A DNA stretch of 64,000 nucleotides from Pectobacterium carotovorum (GCF_900129615.1 NZ_FQWI01000003.1:248001-312000), one strand, 5' to 3'; counted from the first letter of the stretch, positions 43,842-54,598 are shown. A program made the numbers and translations. Notes: generated by a model not told the origin, from the letters alone.

Positions 43842-45488
43842 ATGGAGTTGCTCCGCATTGTTTACCAGCAGTACCGTTGGCCCTTTCTTGCCGTTATCCT
43901 GCTAAGTTTGTTGAGTGCTGCGCTAGGGATTGGACTTATTGCCTTTATCAACCTGCAATTGATTGAAACGGTCAATCAGTCGTTGAGCGTATTGCCGCAA
44001 TTTCTGGGCTTGCTGCTGCTCTTGATGGGCGTCACGCTGGTGTCGCAACTGGCGCTGACTACGCTGGGGCACCATTTCGTTTACCGCCTGCGTGGGCAAT
44101 TTATCAAGCGTATTCTGGACACTAACATTACCCGTATCGAACAGATCGGCAGTGCGCAGCTGCTTGCCAGCCTGTCCAGCGATATCCGCAATATCACGAT
44201 TGCATTTGTGCGTTTGCCGGAGCTGATTCAGGGCATTGTGCTTACCATCGGTTCGGCCGCTTATCTGGCCTGGCTTTCCCCGAAAATGCTGGTCGTGACG
44301 TCCGTGTGGATTGCGATAACGCTCTGGGGTGGCTTTATGCTGGTTTCCCGTGTATATCGCCACCTGACTCAGGTGCGGGAAGCGGAAGATCGTCTCCAGA
44401 AAGACTACGAAACCGTCATTAACGGGCGTAAAGAGCTGACGCTCAATCGTGAGCGGGCGCAGAAGCTGTATGAAGAGGTTTATCAGGCCAATGCGCAGGA
44501 TTACCGACAGAACGTGATTCGCGCCGACACCTTCCACCTCAGCGCGGTGAACTGGTCGAACATTATGATGCTGGGCGTGATTGGCGCAGTCTTTTTCATG
44601 GCAAACAATCTCGGCTGGGCGGATACCAACGTGGCGGCAACGTATTCACTGACGCTGCTGTTTTTACGCACGCCAATGCTCCAGGCCGTTGGCGCACTGC
44701 CGACGCTGTTGAGCGCGCAAGTCGCGTTTAATAAGCTGAAACTTTTCGATTTGGCGGATTATCAGGAACCGTTCTCCGTTGCGGTTGCCCCTGCCGACTG
44801 GCACACGCTGGAACTGCGTGACGTGGTGTTTCGCTATGACGAGTCCGGCTTTGAAGTCGGACCGATCAATCTGGTGATAAAACGTGGCGAACTGGTGTTT
44901 CTGATTGGTGGGAACGGGAGTGGAAAATCTACGCTGGCGATGCTGCTGACAGGGCTTTATACCCCGGTTTCCGGCGCGCTGCTGCTGGATAACAGCCCTG
45001 TTACGGCGGAAACGCGTGAGGATTACCAAAAGCTATTTTCTGCCATCTTTACTGATTTTCACCTGTTCGGACAGATGATGGGGCCGCACGGAACGGAGCC
45101 GGATACGGCGCTGGTCGATAGCTGGCTGGATCGTCTGAACATGCGGCATAAGTTGACGCTGGAGAATCATCAGGTGATGAACTTACAGCTTTCTCAGGGG
45201 CAGCGTAAGCGTGTGGCGCTGCTGTTGGCCGTCGCCGAACAGCGGGACATCCTGCTGCTGGATGAATGGGCGGCCGATCAGGATCCACAATTCCGCCGCG
45301 TGTTTTATCTTGAGCTGTTACCGCAGCTGCGTGCATTGGGGAAAACGATTGTGGCGATCAGCCATGACGATCACTACTTTGAACATGCCGATCGCCTGCT
45401 TGAAATGCATCAGGGAACGCTGTCAGAACTGACGGGCGACGCGCGTGAACAGGCCTCGCAGGATGCCGTGGCGCAGATTAGCCGATAA
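43842..45488 (+). CDS. yojI: YojI-type ABC peptide/microcin exporter
   Basis: 548 residues against 547 in E. coli YojI. The N-terminal transmembrane domain (about 1-320) has six helices with the highly conserved [15 protein letters not shown] and [18 protein letters not shown]. The ATPase domain has Walker [12 protein letters not shown], signature [10 protein letters not shown] and Walker [13 protein letters not shown], with Trp-Ala-Ala replacing the more usual Pro-Thr after Glu, as in YojI. E. coli YojI exports microcin J25 with TolC. It is divergent from the giant adhesin and probably monocistronic. Confidence 0.95.
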   Translation: MELLRIVYQQYRWPFLAVILLSLLSAALGIGLIAFINLQLIETVNQSLSVLPQFLGLLLLLMGVTLVSQLALTTLGHHFVYRLRGQFIKRILDTNITRIEQIGSAQLLASLSSDIRNITIAFVRLPELIQGIVLTIGSAAYLAWLSPKMLVVTSVWIAITLWGGFMLVSRVYRHLTQVREAEDRLQKDYETVINGRKELTLNRERAQKLYEEVYQANAQDYRQNVIRADTFHLSAVNWSNIMMLGVIGAVFFMANNLGWADTNVAATYSLTLLFLRTPMLQAVGALPTLLSAQVAFNKLKLFDLADYQEPFSVAVAPADWHTLELRDVVFRYDESGFEVGPINLVIKRGELVFLIGGNGSGKSTLAMLLTGLYTPVSGALLLDNSPVTAETREDYQKLFSAIFTDFHLFGQMMGPHGTEPDTALVDSWLDRLNMRHKLTLENHQVMNLQLSQGQRKRVALLLAVAEQRDILLLDEWAADQDPQFRRVFYLELLPQLRALGKTIVAISHDDHYFEHADRLLEMHQGTLSELTGDAREQASQDAVAQISR

Positions 45489-45694
45489 CGTAAATCGTCG
45501 CGGCGGAATGCCGCGCTGTGAGGCATCACACACCGTTAGCGTGAAGTCTGACAGGCATATATTAATTCGTTGAATTCTGGGGCATTATAAGCGCCAATGT
45601 TGGCAGGCTGCTAACAGAGTGGGTATTTTTTACTTACAGATCAGGCACCTGACGTATCTGGTCTGCCACTTAACTCAATAAGTTGGTATAGGTT

Positions 45695-46744
45695 ATGAAA
45701 AGGATATTTAACGCATTATTCGTTGTTGTTTTTGTTTGTTTTTCGTCTCTGGCAAATGCGGCAGAAAATCTGCCTAACATTGTCATTCTGGCAACGGGCG
45801 GTACGATTGCAGGCTCCGCTGCGGCCAACACGCAAACCACAGGTTATAAAGCCGGTGCGCTGGGCGTAGAGACGCTGATTCAAGCGGTGCCAGAGCTGAA
45901 AACGCTTGCCAATATTTCAGGCGAGCAGGTTGCCAGCATCGGCAGTGAAAATATGACCAGCGACGTGCTGCTGAAGCTGAGCAAGCGCGTGAACGAGCTG
46001 CTGGCACGCAGCGATGTTGATGGCGTGGTCATTACGCACGGTACGGATACGCTCGACGAATCGCCTTACTTCCTGAACCTGACGGTGAAGAGTGACAAAC
46101 CGGTGGTCTTTGCCGCCGCGATGCGTCCGGCAACGGCAATCAGTGCCGACGGCCCAATGAACCTGTACGGTGCGGTTAAAGTGGCAGCGGATAAAAACTC
46201 TCGCGGTCGCGGTGTTCTCGTTGTGCTGAACGACCGTATTGGCTCTGCCCGTTTCATCAGCAAAACCAACGCCTCTACGCTGGACACCTTTAAAGCGCCA
46301 GAAGAAGGTTATCTGGGCGTGATTATCGGTGACAAAGTTTATTACCAGACGCGTCTGGATAAAGTTCACACCACGCGTTCCGTATTTGACGTGACCAACG
46401 TAGATAAACTGCCAGCTGTCGACATTATTTATGGCTATCAGGACGATCCAGAATATATGTATGACGCCTCTATCAAACACGGTGTAAAAGGCATCGTGTA
46501 TGCGGGGATGGGCGCAGGTAGCGTATCCAAGCGCGGCGACGCCGGTATCCGTAAAGCGGAAAGCAAAGGTATCGTTGTTGTGCGTTCCAGCCGTACCGGC
46601 AGCGGCATCGTGCCACCGGATGCGGGCCAACCGGGTCTGGTTGCCGATTCTCTGAGCCCGGCTAAATCACGCATTCTGCTGATGCTGGCGCTGACGAAAA
46701 CGACGAACCCAGCGGTGATTCAGGATTATTTCCACGCGTATTAA
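45695..46744 (+). CDS. ansB: Periplasmic L-asparaginase II
   Basis: 349 residues with a Sec signal (cleavage near ANA-AE at residue 22). The first catalytic Thr lies in [11 protein letters not shown] and the second in [16 protein letters not shown]; further family blocks are [18 protein letters not shown] and [11 protein letters not shown]. It hydrolyses asparagine, and to some degree glutamine, in the periplasm; Pectobacterium and Erwinia versions are the source of therapeutic asparaginases. It is a single-gene unit with a clear terminator. Confidence 0.97.
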   Translation: MKRIFNALFVVVFVCFSSLANAAENLPNIVILATGGTIAGSAAANTQTTGYKAGALGVETLIQAVPELKTLANISGEQVASIGSENMTSDVLLKLSKRVNELLARSDVDGVVITHGTDTLDESPYFLNLTVKSDKPVVFAAAMRPATAISADGPMNLYGAVKVAADKNSRGRGVLVVLNDRIGSARFISKTNASTLDTFKAPEEGYLGVIIGDKVYYQTRLDKVHTTRSVFDVTNVDKLPAVDIIYGYQDDPEYMYDASIKHGVKGIVYAGMGAGSVSKRGDAGIRKAESKGIVVVRSSRTGSGIVPPDAGQPGLVADSLSPAKSRILLMLALTKTTNPAVIQDYFHAY

Positions 46745-46769
46745 TCGCCTGATCGGTTTGTAGTGTGGT

Positions 46770-46797
46770 AGCCCCGCCTTTAAACGCGGGGCTTTTT
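46770..46797 (+). terminator. Intrinsic terminator after ansB
   Basis: The stem agccccgc/gcggggct encloses an 8-nt loop and is followed by a T-run ending at 46797. Confidence 0.9.
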
Positions 46798-46931
46798 ATT
46801 TCCTGTCATCCCATTTTTACTTTTGGTTATTCAACTTTTCGTTTCCACTGAGAAGTCACTTCCCTCTCTGTTGATTTTATCGGTATGATTCAGCCCACGA
46901 CAAAGCAGGTAATCACCCCTATTTATCTTTG

Positions 46932-46992
46932 ATACCCGAAATAATTCGAGTGGCGGGACAGCCTACGTGCGTCCAGCTTGAAGTATGGCGGA
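46932..46992. repeat. Dispersed enterobacterial repeat (MITE-like), reversed copy
   Basis: atacccgaaataattcgag at one end and agcttgaagtatggcgg at the other are the reverse of the ends at 55743-55803. It lies just upstream of aroL and could form a hairpin in its leader. Confidence 0.75.
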
Positions 46993-47025
46993 GTGGGTGA
47001 ATAAAGAAGAAGGATACGTCATTAC

Positions 47026-47547
47026 ATGACACACCCCATTTTTATGGTTGGTGCCAGAGGCTGTGGAAAGACCACCGTTGGGCATCAGCTGGCGCAGGCG
47101 TTAGGATATGACTTTGTCGATACCGACCTGTTTATGCAGCAGACCACCAATATGACGGTGGCTGATGTGGTTGCGCAGGAAGGATGGCATGGGTTCCGCC
47201 AGCGTGAAAGTCTGGCGCTTCAACAGGTGACGTCTAACCGCTGCATCGTCGCGACGGGCGGTGGTATGGTGCTGGCGGAAGCCAATCGGCGCTTTATGCA
47301 TGACAAAGGCACCGTCATTTACCTCCATGCGGATGCCGAACTGCTGGCTCAGCGGCTGGAAGAAAATCCGCAGGATAACCAGCGTCCGACGCTGACGGGT
47401 CGCCCCATCGCAGAGGAAATGGCTGATGTATTGGCCGCGCGCGAGGCGCTTTATCGCGGCGTCGCGCACCACGTCATCGATGCATCACAAACGCCAGAAG
47501 CGATTGTGGCAAGCGTGTTGAAGGCGCTGCGCCTGTCGGCAGCATAG
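47026..47547 (+). CDS. aroL: Shikimate kinase AroL
   Basis: 173 residues. Walker A is GARGCGKTT, followed by the shikimate-binding Asp/Arg residues in VDTDLFMQQ and FRQRES, then ATGGGMVL and the lid RPTLTGRP. It phosphorylates shikimate in the chorismate pathway. The sequence fits the AroL type (KIII), as in Dickeya/Erwinia, rather than AroK. A weak AAGGA precedes ATG 47026. In E. coli yaiA and aroM separate aroL from ppnP; here ppnP follows directly. I find no TyrR box. Confidence 0.95.
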   Translation: MTHPIFMVGARGCGKTTVGHQLAQALGYDFVDTDLFMQQTTNMTVADVVAQEGWHGFRQRESLALQQVTSNRCIVATGGGMVLAEANRRFMHDKGTVIYLHADAELLAQRLEENPQDNQRPTLTGRPIAEEMADVLAAREALYRGVAHHVIDASQTPEAIVASVLKALRLSAA

Positions 47548-47687
47548 GAAGGTGAACCGGACACTGGCAAAATAATCACCAGTCAGTGTTACCGAACACC
47601 AACTTTCAATGAATAGATCGTGACAGTGGCTCGACTCTCCTTTTAAGATGAATTTCCTGAATTTTTTCGATGATAGGGTGCCGCGCT

Positions 47688-47972
47688 ATGCTGAATGTAA
47701 ATGAGTATTTTGCAGGGAAGGTCAAATCAATCGGTTTTGAAGGCGACAGCATTGGCCGCGCCAGTGTCGGCGTCATGGATGCGGGTGAATACACCTTTGG
47801 AACCGGGCAGCCGGAAGAAATGACGGTGATCACCGGAGCATTGAAAGTCCTGCTGCCAGGCTCACCGGATTGGCAGGTTTTCACACCGGGAGAAACCTTT
47901 TTCGTTCCGGGAAAAAGTGAATTCAATTTGCAGGTGGTAGAACCAACCTCTTATCTGTGTAAGTACCTGTAA
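47688..47972 (+). CDS. ppnP: Pyrimidine/purine nucleoside phosphorylase PpnP (YaiE)
   Basis: 94 residues from ATG 47688; an upstream in-frame ATG at 47670 adds six residues not found in the family. Signature blocks are [39 protein letters not shown] and PTSYLCKYL, a single cupin-like fold. It splits a broad range of nucleosides with phosphate. It ends with a strong terminator at 48006-48040. Confidence 0.95.
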   Translation: MLNVNEYFAGKVKSIGFEGDSIGRASVGVMDAGEYTFGTGQPEEMTVITGALKVLLPGSPDWQVFTPGETFFVPGKSEFNLQVVEPTSYLCKYL

Positions 47973-48005
47973 TCTCTATTCTATCTCTGTAGAGTAGATC
48001 ATTAT

Positions 48006-48040
48006 CGCCGCATTGTGTGCTACATAATGCGGCGTTTTTT
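48006..48040 (+). terminator. Intrinsic terminator after ppnP
   Basis: The stem cgccgcatt/aatgcggcg is followed by six T. Confidence 0.9.
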
Positions 48041-48233
48041 ATGCTCATCCTGCTTCATTCCCCTTGTTCTCCCCAACGTGGTTAACGCCTTTCTCTGCCA
48101 TTCTTCCCCTGATGGGAGTAAATAATGCTGCAAAAATGTTAAGTAGCTCAAGTAACGAACGCAAAGGTATTTAAAAGGTATTATTAATTGGTATTTTAAA
48201 GGTGTACCTTACTCTGTCATGAAGGATGTAAAT

Positions 48234-49514
48234 ATGAAAACTACAGCAAAGCTGTCGTTCATGATGTTCGTTGAATGGTTTATCTGGGGAGCCTGGTTCG
48301 TTCCACTCTGGCTTTATCTGAGCAAAAGCGGATTTACGGCGGGTGAAATCGGCTGGTCGTATGCCTGTACCGCGATTGCCGCGATTCTGTCGCCGATTCT
48401 GGTGGGATCGCTCACCGATCGCTTCTTTGCCGCGCAAAAGGTGCTGGCAGTCCTGATGTTCGCCGGGGCGATACTGATGTACTTCGCGGCGCAGCAAACG
48501 GAATTTATGTATTTCTTCCCGCTGTTGTTGGCCTATTCGTTAACCTACATGCCGACGATTGCACTGACTAACAGTATCGCTTTCTCGCATGTTGCCGATG
48601 TCGAACGGGATTTTCCACGCATCCGGGTATTGGGAACGATTGGCTGGATCGCCTCTGGGATTGTCTGCGGTTTTCTGCCGACGTGGCTTGGGTTTAGCGA
48701 TATTTCCCCCACCAATGTTCCGCTGCTGATTACCGCTGCCAGCTCCGCGTTGCTCGGTTTTTTTGCATTTTTCCTGCCCAATACGCCACCGAAAAGCACC
48801 GGCAAGATGGATGTTAAAGTCATGCTGGGGCTGGACGCGATTGTGTTGCTGAAAGACAAAAATTTTCTGGTGTTTTTTGTCTGCTCCTTCTTATTCGCGA
48901 TGCCGCTGGCGTTTTATTACATTTTTGCCACGGGCTTCCTCACCGAAGTCGGCATGAAGAATGCGACAGGCTGGATGACGCTGGGCCAGTTCTCTGAAAT
49001 TTTCTTTATGCTGGCGCTGCCGTTTTTCACCAAACGCTTTGGTATTAAAAAGGTATTATTGCTGGGGCTGGTGACGGCGGCTATCCGCTATGTCTTCTTC
49101 GTCTACGGCGATGCTTATCATTACTTCACGTACGCACTGCTGTTCCTCGGCATCCTGCTGCACGGCGTGAGTTACGACTTCTACTATGTGACCGCCTATA
49201 TCTATGTTGATAAAAAAGCGCCGGTACATATGCGCACGGCAGCACAGGGGCTGATTACGCTCTGCTGTCAGGGCTTCGGCAGCCTGTTGGGATACCGTTT
49301 GGGTGGCGTGATGATGGAGAAACTTTTCGCCCACGGCGAGCCGGTGAATGGCTTGACCTTTAACTGGACCGGTATGTGGCTGTTTGGTGCGGTGATGATC
49401 GCGATTATAGCACTGATCTTTATCCTGTTTTTCCGTGAATCGGATAAGACGATCTCGACCATTGATGTAGACGGTGCAAAAAACAAGCATTTCAGTACAG
49501 AGGAAAGCAAATGA
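48234..49514 (+). CDS. yegT: NupG-family nucleoside transporter YegT
   Basis: About 426 residues with twelve membrane segments. The N-terminal MMFVEWFIWGAWFVPLW and DFYYVTAYIYVDKKAP are hallmarks of the NupG/XapB nucleoside-proton symporters. AAGGA 9 bp upstream favours ATG 48234 over the in-frame ATG at 48219. It is the first gene of a yegTUV operon; its stop overlaps the yegU start (ATGA). In E. coli this locus is poorly characterised, but the combination suggests uptake of a nucleoside-like compound. Confidence 0.93.
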   Translation: MKTTAKLSFMMFVEWFIWGAWFVPLWLYLSKSGFTAGEIGWSYACTAIAAILSPILVGSLTDRFFAAQKVLAVLMFAGAILMYFAAQQTEFMYFFPLLLAYSLTYMPTIALTNSIAFSHVADVERDFPRIRVLGTIGWIASGIVCGFLPTWLGFSDISPTNVPLLITAASSALLGFFAFFLPNTPPKSTGKMDVKVMLGLDAIVLLKDKNFLVFFVCSFLFAMPLAFYYIFATGFLTEVGMKNATGWMTLGQFSEIFFMLALPFFTKRFGIKKVLLLGLVTAAIRYVFFVYGDAYHYFTYALLFLGILLHGVSYDFYYVTAYIYVDKKAPVHMRTAAQGLITLCCQGFGSLLGYRLGGVMMEKLFAHGEPVNGLTFNWTGMWLFGAVMIAIIALIFILFFRESDKTISTIDVDGAKNKHFSTEESK

Positions 49515-50512
49515 AACAAGAACGTATTCTCGGTGCCTTATACGGCCAGGCTTTAGGGGATGCGATGGGCATGCCATCGGAACTATGGCCCCGAACGCGC
49601 GTGAAAGCGCATTTTGGCTGGATTGATCGCTTTTTACCCGGTCCGGCGGAAAACAATGCGGCTTGCTACTTTGGCCGTGGCGAATTTACGGATGATACCT
49701 CGATGGCGCTGAGTCTGGCCGACGCCATCATTGAATGTGATGGCGAAATCAATGCCGATGCGATTGGCCGTCACATCCTGAAATGGGCGGAATCGTTCGA
49801 TGCATTTAATAAGAATGTACTCGGCCCCACCTCTAAAATTGCGTTGAAGGCTATTCGTCAGGGCACGCCGGTCAGTGAACTGGAAAACAACGGTGTTACG
49901 AACGGCGCTGCGATGCGGGCGTCTCCGCTAGGCTGTCTGCTGCCTGCGCACGATCTTGATGAATTCATCGATCAGGTGGCGCTGGCATCCAGTCCGACGC
50001 ATAAATCCGATTTGGCGATTGCGGGAGCGGTCGTCGTTGCCTGGGCTATTTCCCGGGCGATTGACGGTGCCAGCTGGCAAGAGATCGTCGACGCACTGCC
50101 GTCTGTCGCACGCCACGCGCAAGAAAAGCGTATCACGACGTTTAGCGCCTCCCTTGCCGCGCGTCTGGAACTGGCGCTAAGTATCGTGCGCCGTGCAAAC
50201 GGTACGGAAAGCGCCAGCGAGCAGCTTTATCAACTGATTGGCGCGGGAACGAGCACCATTGAATCCGTCGCTACGGCAATCGCGATGGTGGAACTGGCGC
50301 AGACTGACCCAAATCGCTGTGCGATTCTGTGTGCCAACCTCGGAGGGGATACTGACACTATCGGGGCGATGGCGACCGCAATATGCGGTGCGCTGCACGG
50401 GGTCACGGCGATTGATGCCGCGTTGAAGCAGGAACTGGATGACATTAACCAGCTTGATTTTACCCGCTATGCCAGCCTGCTCCAGCAATACCGCTCAGCA
50501 CGGGAGGCGTGA
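49511..50512 (+). CDS. yegU: ADP-ribosylglycohydrolase-family protein YegU
   Basis: 333 residues. Metal-binding landmarks of the ARH family are present: GALYGQALGDAMGMPSE, the FTDDTSMAL triad and GGDTDTIGAMATAICGALHG near the C-terminus. Such enzymes hydrolyse N-glycosidic bonds of ADP-ribose or of nucleosides. Given the upstream transporter and downstream kinase, a nucleoside-hydrolase-like role is plausible. It starts inside the end of yegT (ATGA overlap) and its TGA overlaps the yegV ATG by one base. Confidence 0.93.
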   Translation: MKQERILGALYGQALGDAMGMPSELWPRTRVKAHFGWIDRFLPGPAENNAACYFGRGEFTDDTSMALSLADAIIECDGEINADAIGRHILKWAESFDAFNKNVLGPTSKIALKAIRQGTPVSELENNGVTNGAAMRASPLGCLLPAHDLDEFIDQVALASSPTHKSDLAIAGAVVVAWAISRAIDGASWQEIVDALPSVARHAQEKRITTFSASLAARLELALSIVRRANGTESASEQLYQLIGAGTSTIESVATAIAMVELAQTDPNRCAILCANLGGDTDTIGAMATAICGALHGVTAIDAALKQELDDINQLDFTRYASLLQQYRSAREA

Positions 50513-51489
50513 TGAAGGCCAGCGAACTTGCTGCAAAACTGGATGAGCTAACGACGCGTCAGCCGCTGACCATCATCGGGGCGGCGGTGATTGACGTGAT
50601 TGCTGATGCTTACGCCCTGCCGTATCGCGGGTGTGATATCGAACTGAAGCAGCAAAGCGTGAATATTGGCGGCTGCGCTTTGAACATTGCCATTGCGCTT
50701 AAACGCCTTGGGATAGCCGCACAAAACGCTTTGCCTGTCGGGCAGGGCGTGTGGGCGGATATCATTCGTCAGAGTCTGGAAAAGCAGGATATCACCACGG
50801 TGGTACAAACCGATGAGGGAGACAACGGCTGGTGTCTGGCGCTGGTTGAACCGGACGGCGAACGGACTTTTATGTCCTTCAGCGGGGTTGAGAACCAGTG
50901 GAGCGACAGTTGGCTGGTGTCGTTATCCGTCGCAGCAGGGAGTTTGGTCTACCTGTCTGGCTATCAACTGGCGGCGCCGTGCGGTGAGCGTCTGGTGAGT
51001 TGGCTGGAAAACTTGCATAACGTCACGCCATTTATCGATTTTGGCCCGCGCATTGCCGATATACCCGCAAGCCTGATGGCGCGCATTATGGCGCTTCACC
51101 CGGTGGTTTCCCTTAATCGTCAGGAAGCGGACGTGGCGGCGGATCTGCTCGGTGTGTCGGCTGATGTGCAAACGCTGGGGCGCGCCTGGCGGGAGATGTA
51201 CCGTGCACCGGTGATTATTCGTCAGGACAAAGCGGGAGCGTGGTATTTCGATGCCGCTTCTGAGGGCCTCGTCGCCCCGTTTCCGGCAACGGTGGTGGAT
51301 ACCATCGGGGCAGGTGACAGCCACGCGGGTGGGACACTGGCTGGTTTGGCCGCTGGGTGGTCGTTGGCTGAGGCCGTCACGCTAGGGAACGCCGTTGCGG
51401 CGTATGTCGTGAGCCACCGCGGCGGAGACTGTGCGCCTACGCTGGCTGAACTTCGTGCTCGGTTACTCCTCGCAGACGAAAACGTATAG
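50512..51489 (+). CDS. yegV: PfkB-family sugar/nucleoside kinase YegV
   Basis: 325 residues from ATG 50512, which follows GGGAGG closely (the GTG at 50509 is less likely). The PfkB fold shows NIGGCALNIAIALKRLG at the N-terminus and the catalytic VVDTIGAGDSHAGG near the C-terminus, with the Asp as base. It probably phosphorylates the sugar or nucleoside freed by YegU. Its 3' end overlaps convergent yegW by 27 bp. Confidence 0.92.
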   Translation: MKASELAAKLDELTTRQPLTIIGAAVIDVIADAYALPYRGCDIELKQQSVNIGGCALNIAIALKRLGIAAQNALPVGQGVWADIIRQSLEKQDITTVVQTDEGDNGWCLALVEPDGERTFMSFSGVENQWSDSWLVSLSVAAGSLVYLSGYQLAAPCGERLVSWLENLHNVTPFIDFGPRIADIPASLMARIMALHPVVSLNRQEADVAADLLGVSADVQTLGRAWREMYRAPVIIRQDKAGAWYFDAASEGLVAPFPATVVDTIGAGDSHAGGTLAGLAAGWSLAEAVTLGNAVAAYVVSHRGGDCAPTLAELRARLLLADENV

Positions 51490-52209
51490 ATCGCTGCGAC
51501 AATAGCTGATGCTGTACTCGATGGGCCGGTTCTGCGGATCGAGCGCAATCTGCTTGATGACCAGAACCGGTACTTTATTATCAAGCTGAATATGTGACTG
51601 AAACTCGGCATCGGGCATACGCGCGCTGACGCGACTGCGTGTACGCTGCGGATTGATGTTCTGGCTACGAAAATAGTCATAAAGCGAGACGCCAATATCG
51701 TCAGCGTCAGCGATCAGATCAACCGGAACATACGACTCTTCAATCGAAACGGCGTCCTCATCCACATAGCGAATACGTTTCAACAGAAAAACGGGGGTGT
51801 CTGGCGCAATAGCCAACTGCTCGGACACTTCCTTGCTGCTTTTTACGATCTGTTTGTTTACCCACAGCGTATTGGGCTTTTTGCCCCGCAGCACGACCTG
51901 CTGTGAAAAGCCGCGCGCCTCTTTCAACGAATATTCGAAAATATTATTGATTTGCGTCCCGTAGCCGCGCACGCGGGTCACCACGCCTTCTTCTTCCAAC
52001 GTCTGCATCGCTTTGCGCACGGTAATGCGGGATATGCCAGCCAACTGGCTCAGGTCACGTTCTCCCGGCAGAATATTGCCATGTTCCAATGTGCCGCTGC
52101 GCACGGCGTTTTTTACCGTTTCGGCAAACTTTAGGTAGAGTGGGGTATTGTCTGTTGCCGCAAAGCGCTGCGTAAGCTGTTCTATTAATCGAGTATGCGC
52201 GTGTTCCAT
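51463..52209 (-). CDS. yegW: GntR-family regulator YegW (HutC subfamily)
   Basis: 248 residues from ATG 52209, the start that matches E. coli YegW (MEHAHTRLIEQL). Upstream in-frame Met codons would add a tail not seen in the family. The DNA-binding domain is at about 15-85 (GNILPGERDLSQLAGISRITVRKAMQTLEEEGVVTRVRGYGT). The C-terminal UTRA ligand-binding domain has VFLLKRIRYVDEDAVSIEES and PVLVIKQIALDPQNRPIEYS. Convergent with yegTUV, it likely controls that operon. Confidence 0.93.
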   Translation of the reverse strand: MEHAHTRLIEQLTQRFAATDNTPLYLKFAETVKNAVRSGTLEHGNILPGERDLSQLAGISRITVRKAMQTLEEEGVVTRVRGYGTQINNIFEYSLKEARGFSQQVVLRGKKPNTLWVNKQIVKSSKEVSEQLAIAPDTPVFLLKRIRYVDEDAVSIEESYVPVDLIADADDIGVSLYDYFRSQNINPQRTRSRVSARMPDAEFQSHIQLDNKVPVLVIKQIALDPQNRPIEYSISYCRSDLYVFVCEE

Positions 52210-52684
52210 TCTTCTCTGATCCTGATCGGCCTGCGTAAACGCCATAATACCACTGGTCTTATTACCTCTATACTGAAAATGGCAACTGCGGATTACCACA
52301 TAAAATAAAATATTTTTATCGATATTTAGAATTTTATTCTGTAATGAAAATGTCATCTACTCTTTGTAATGCTAATCATTAATTCCATATATGAGTTATT
52401 TTATTTAATGATTTTTATTAATTAACAGAGTAAAAGAATGTCACGATTATTAGGAATAATCCCTGAATTGTTAAAATGCAACAGATTACGGTGTTTGCTA
52501 ATAATTTTACATTATGTGATTAAGTAAGTTTTTTATTTTATTTATTTTCTTTAATTTGGCTGTTTATGTTGAATTTCCGATTGGAAATCCATTTGATGTC
52601 TTTTTTTTTATAAGAGTGTGGTTGAACGTAGTAACTATTTTTCAGCGTTTTAAGATAAATGGCGATTGTATAATGTGATCATAT
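52210..52684. other. AT-rich intergenic region upstream of the chemoreceptor gene
   Basis: No gene is evident. A small perfect inverted repeat, atttcc-gatt-ggaaat, lies at 52573-52588 and could be an operator or a weak hairpin. The sigma-28 promoter follows at 52685. Confidence 0.5.
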
Positions 52685-52711
52685 TCAAGTTTTATTTTTC
52701 TCTGCCGTTAT
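52685..52711 (+). promoter_or_regulatory. Sigma-28 (FliA) promoter of the chemoreceptor gene
   Basis: tcaagttt, exactly 11 bp, then gccgttat: this matches the flagellar sigma-28 consensus TAAAGTTT-N11-GCCGATAA with three mismatches in total. It lies about 35 bp before ATG 52746 and excludes the upstream ATG at 52710, which falls in the -10 box. Co-regulation with flagellar class III genes follows. Confidence 0.85.
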
Positions 52712-52745
52712 GGATAGTATAACTATTCTACGCAAAGAGTATTTT

Positions 52746-54536
52746 ATGCTGAAAACGACTCGATCCCGCATCCTTGCGGCCTGTTCTACCATTGTTGTGC
52801 TTTCACTTGTTATCAATACCTTTCTTAACTACACCATCGCCAATAACGCGAATAAGGAATCGATCCAGAATACGCTGAATGCGGTAGCCACTAGCCATAG
52901 TATCGCGATTAGCGACTGGGTTGCTTCTAAAACGCTGATGATCTCTGCGTTGCACGACCGAGTCATAACCGATGAGGATCCGATTCCGCTGTTTAAACAG
53001 ATTGCGGCATCCGGCGGACTCCTGAATGTGTACATGGGCTATGCCAATGGCACGGCCAAGTTTGCCGATTCTGGCGGTATTCCTCCCGATTACAACCCGA
53101 CTGCCCGGCCCTGGTATCAGCAGGCGGTGAAAGAGGGCAAGCCGCTGGTCACTGCTCCTTACGTTGATGCGGTGACGAATACCCTGGTGGTGTCTTTCGT
53201 TGCTTCCGTGGTGGAAGGCGGAACGGTCAGAGGCGTCGTCGGTAGCGACGTCACGATGAACAGCGTGATTGAAAACGTCAAAGCGATTAACCCAGCCAAA
53301 GATAGCTTCGGCGTTCTCATCGAGCGTAGCGGTCTGATCATTGCTCACCCGGATGAAAAACTGACGCTGAAAAATATCAGCGACATTGCCCCTGGGATTG
53401 ATCTGAACGACATTCTTTCAGCCGATAGCGCCCGCGATGTGGACTTTTCTGGCGTGACAAAGCTTGTGGTGGCAAAACCGATTGCTGGCACGAACTGGTT
53501 CATGCTGGTGGCGTTGGACAAAGCTGAAGCGACAGCGGGTATGAATTCTCTGCTGTCTACCTCTGTGATCACGCTAGTTGTTATCGCACTGTTGGGCACG
53601 CTGGTGATTGGTTTCATCATCGCGTCAGCGCTCAAGCGTCTGCTGCAAATCCGCGACGCAATGGATGATATCAGCAACGGTAATAACGATCTGACGCAGC
53701 GTCTGCCGGATGAAGGGCATGATGAAGTGGCGCAAATTGCCCGTTCGTTTAATATCTTTGTCGACAAGATCAGTCAGGTCATGATGCAGATTCGCGATAT
53801 CAGCGCATCGCTTCAGGTCGCGGCGGATGAAATCTCGGCGGGGAACAACGATCTCTCTGCGCGTACTGAATCTGCGGCATCGAGCATTCAGCAAACCGCA
53901 GCCTCGCTGGAAGAAATTTCTGCGGCGGTTACGCAGTCGGCAGGTTCTGCACAGCAGGTTAACGCGAAAGCGCTGCTGCTGTCGAAAGATGCCGGTACAG
54001 GCGGAAAAGTGGTGTCCGATGTGATTGTCACGATGGAAGAGATCGTGGTCGCGTCTGGGAAAATCGGCGATATTATCGGCGTGATCGATGGCATTGCATT
54101 CCAGACTAACATTCTGGCGCTTAACGCTGCAGTAGAAGCGGCGCGTGCGGGTGAACAGGGCCGTGGTTTCGCCGTGGTTGCCGGTGAAGTTCGCAGCCTT
54201 GCACAGCGTAGTGCGCAGGCCGCAAAAGAAATTAAAGAGCTGATTGAATCGACGGTCTCCAGCGTGACTTCTGGCTCCGTGCAGGTTCGTCAGGCCAGCG
54301 ACACGATGAATGAAATTGTCGGCGGCGTCTCTACGGTGAGCTCAGTGATGTCTGAAATCACGCATGCGGCAGATGAGCAAATGCGTGGGATCAACGAGAT
54401 CAACAAAGCGGTCGCACAGTTGGATTCGATGGTGCAGCAAAACGCCGCGCTGGTACAGGAATCTGCTGCTGCGTCGGGTGCGTTGCAGTCACAGGCTGAA
54501 GAACTGAACGCCGTTGTCGGGGCATTCCGGGTCTAA
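52746..54536 (+). CDS. Methyl-accepting chemotaxis protein with dCache sensor
   Basis: About 596 residues from ATG 52746. TM1 is at about 10-30; a periplasmic double-Cache domain covers 35-270, with the amino-acid-recognition pattern [21 protein letters not shown] and VVGSDVTM, which matches the dCache_1AA motif. TM2 is near 278-300; a HAMP domain follows ([27 protein letters not shown]). The signalling tip is intact ([44 protein letters not shown]). There is no NWETF-type CheR tether at the end. It probably senses amino acids; sigma-28 control fits motility. Confidence 0.92.
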   Translation: MLKTTRSRILAACSTIVVLSLVINTFLNYTIANNANKESIQNTLNAVATSHSIAISDWVASKTLMISALHDRVITDEDPIPLFKQIAASGGLLNVYMGYANGTAKFADSGGIPPDYNPTARPWYQQAVKEGKPLVTAPYVDAVTNTLVVSFVASVVEGGTVRGVVGSDVTMNSVIENVKAINPAKDSFGVLIERSGLIIAHPDEKLTLKNISDIAPGIDLNDILSADSARDVDFSGVTKLVVAKPIAGTNWFMLVALDKAEATAGMNSLLSTSVITLVVIALLGTLVIGFIIASALKRLLQIRDAMDDISNGNNDLTQRLPDEGHDEVAQIARSFNIFVDKISQVMMQIRDISASLQVAADEISAGNNDLSARTESAASSIQQTAASLEEISAAVTQSAGSAQQVNAKALLLSKDAGTGGKVVSDVIVTMEEIVVASGKIGDIIGVIDGIAFQTNILALNAAVEAARAGEQGRGFAVVAGEVRSLAQRSAQAAKEIKELIESTVSSVTSGSVQVRQASDTMNEIVGGVSTVSSVMSEITHAADEQMRGINEINKAVAQLDSMVQQNAALVQESAAASGALQSQAEELNAVVGAFRV

Positions 54537-54558
54537 CGGGTTCCGGCAGTGAAGAAGT

Positions 54559-54585
54559 ATTGCCCGCCGAATATTGGCGGGCAAT
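54559..54585. terminator. Hairpin between convergent chemoreceptor gene and rdgC
   Basis: The stem attgcccgcc/ggcgggcaat encloses a 7-nt loop and sits 22 bp after the chemoreceptor stop. There is no strong T-run on the plus strand. Confidence 0.6.
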
Positions 54586-54598
54586 CACCGACTGTATT

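Noticed and set aside
45518-45531. tgtga...tcaca as a CRP site before ansB
   Set aside because: The spacer is 4 bp instead of the 6 required for CRP, so it is better read as a small palindrome after yojI.
46860-47025. TyrR box upstream of aroL
   Set aside because: No TGTAAA-N6-TTTACA-like sequence is present; the leader is occupied by a dispersed repeat.
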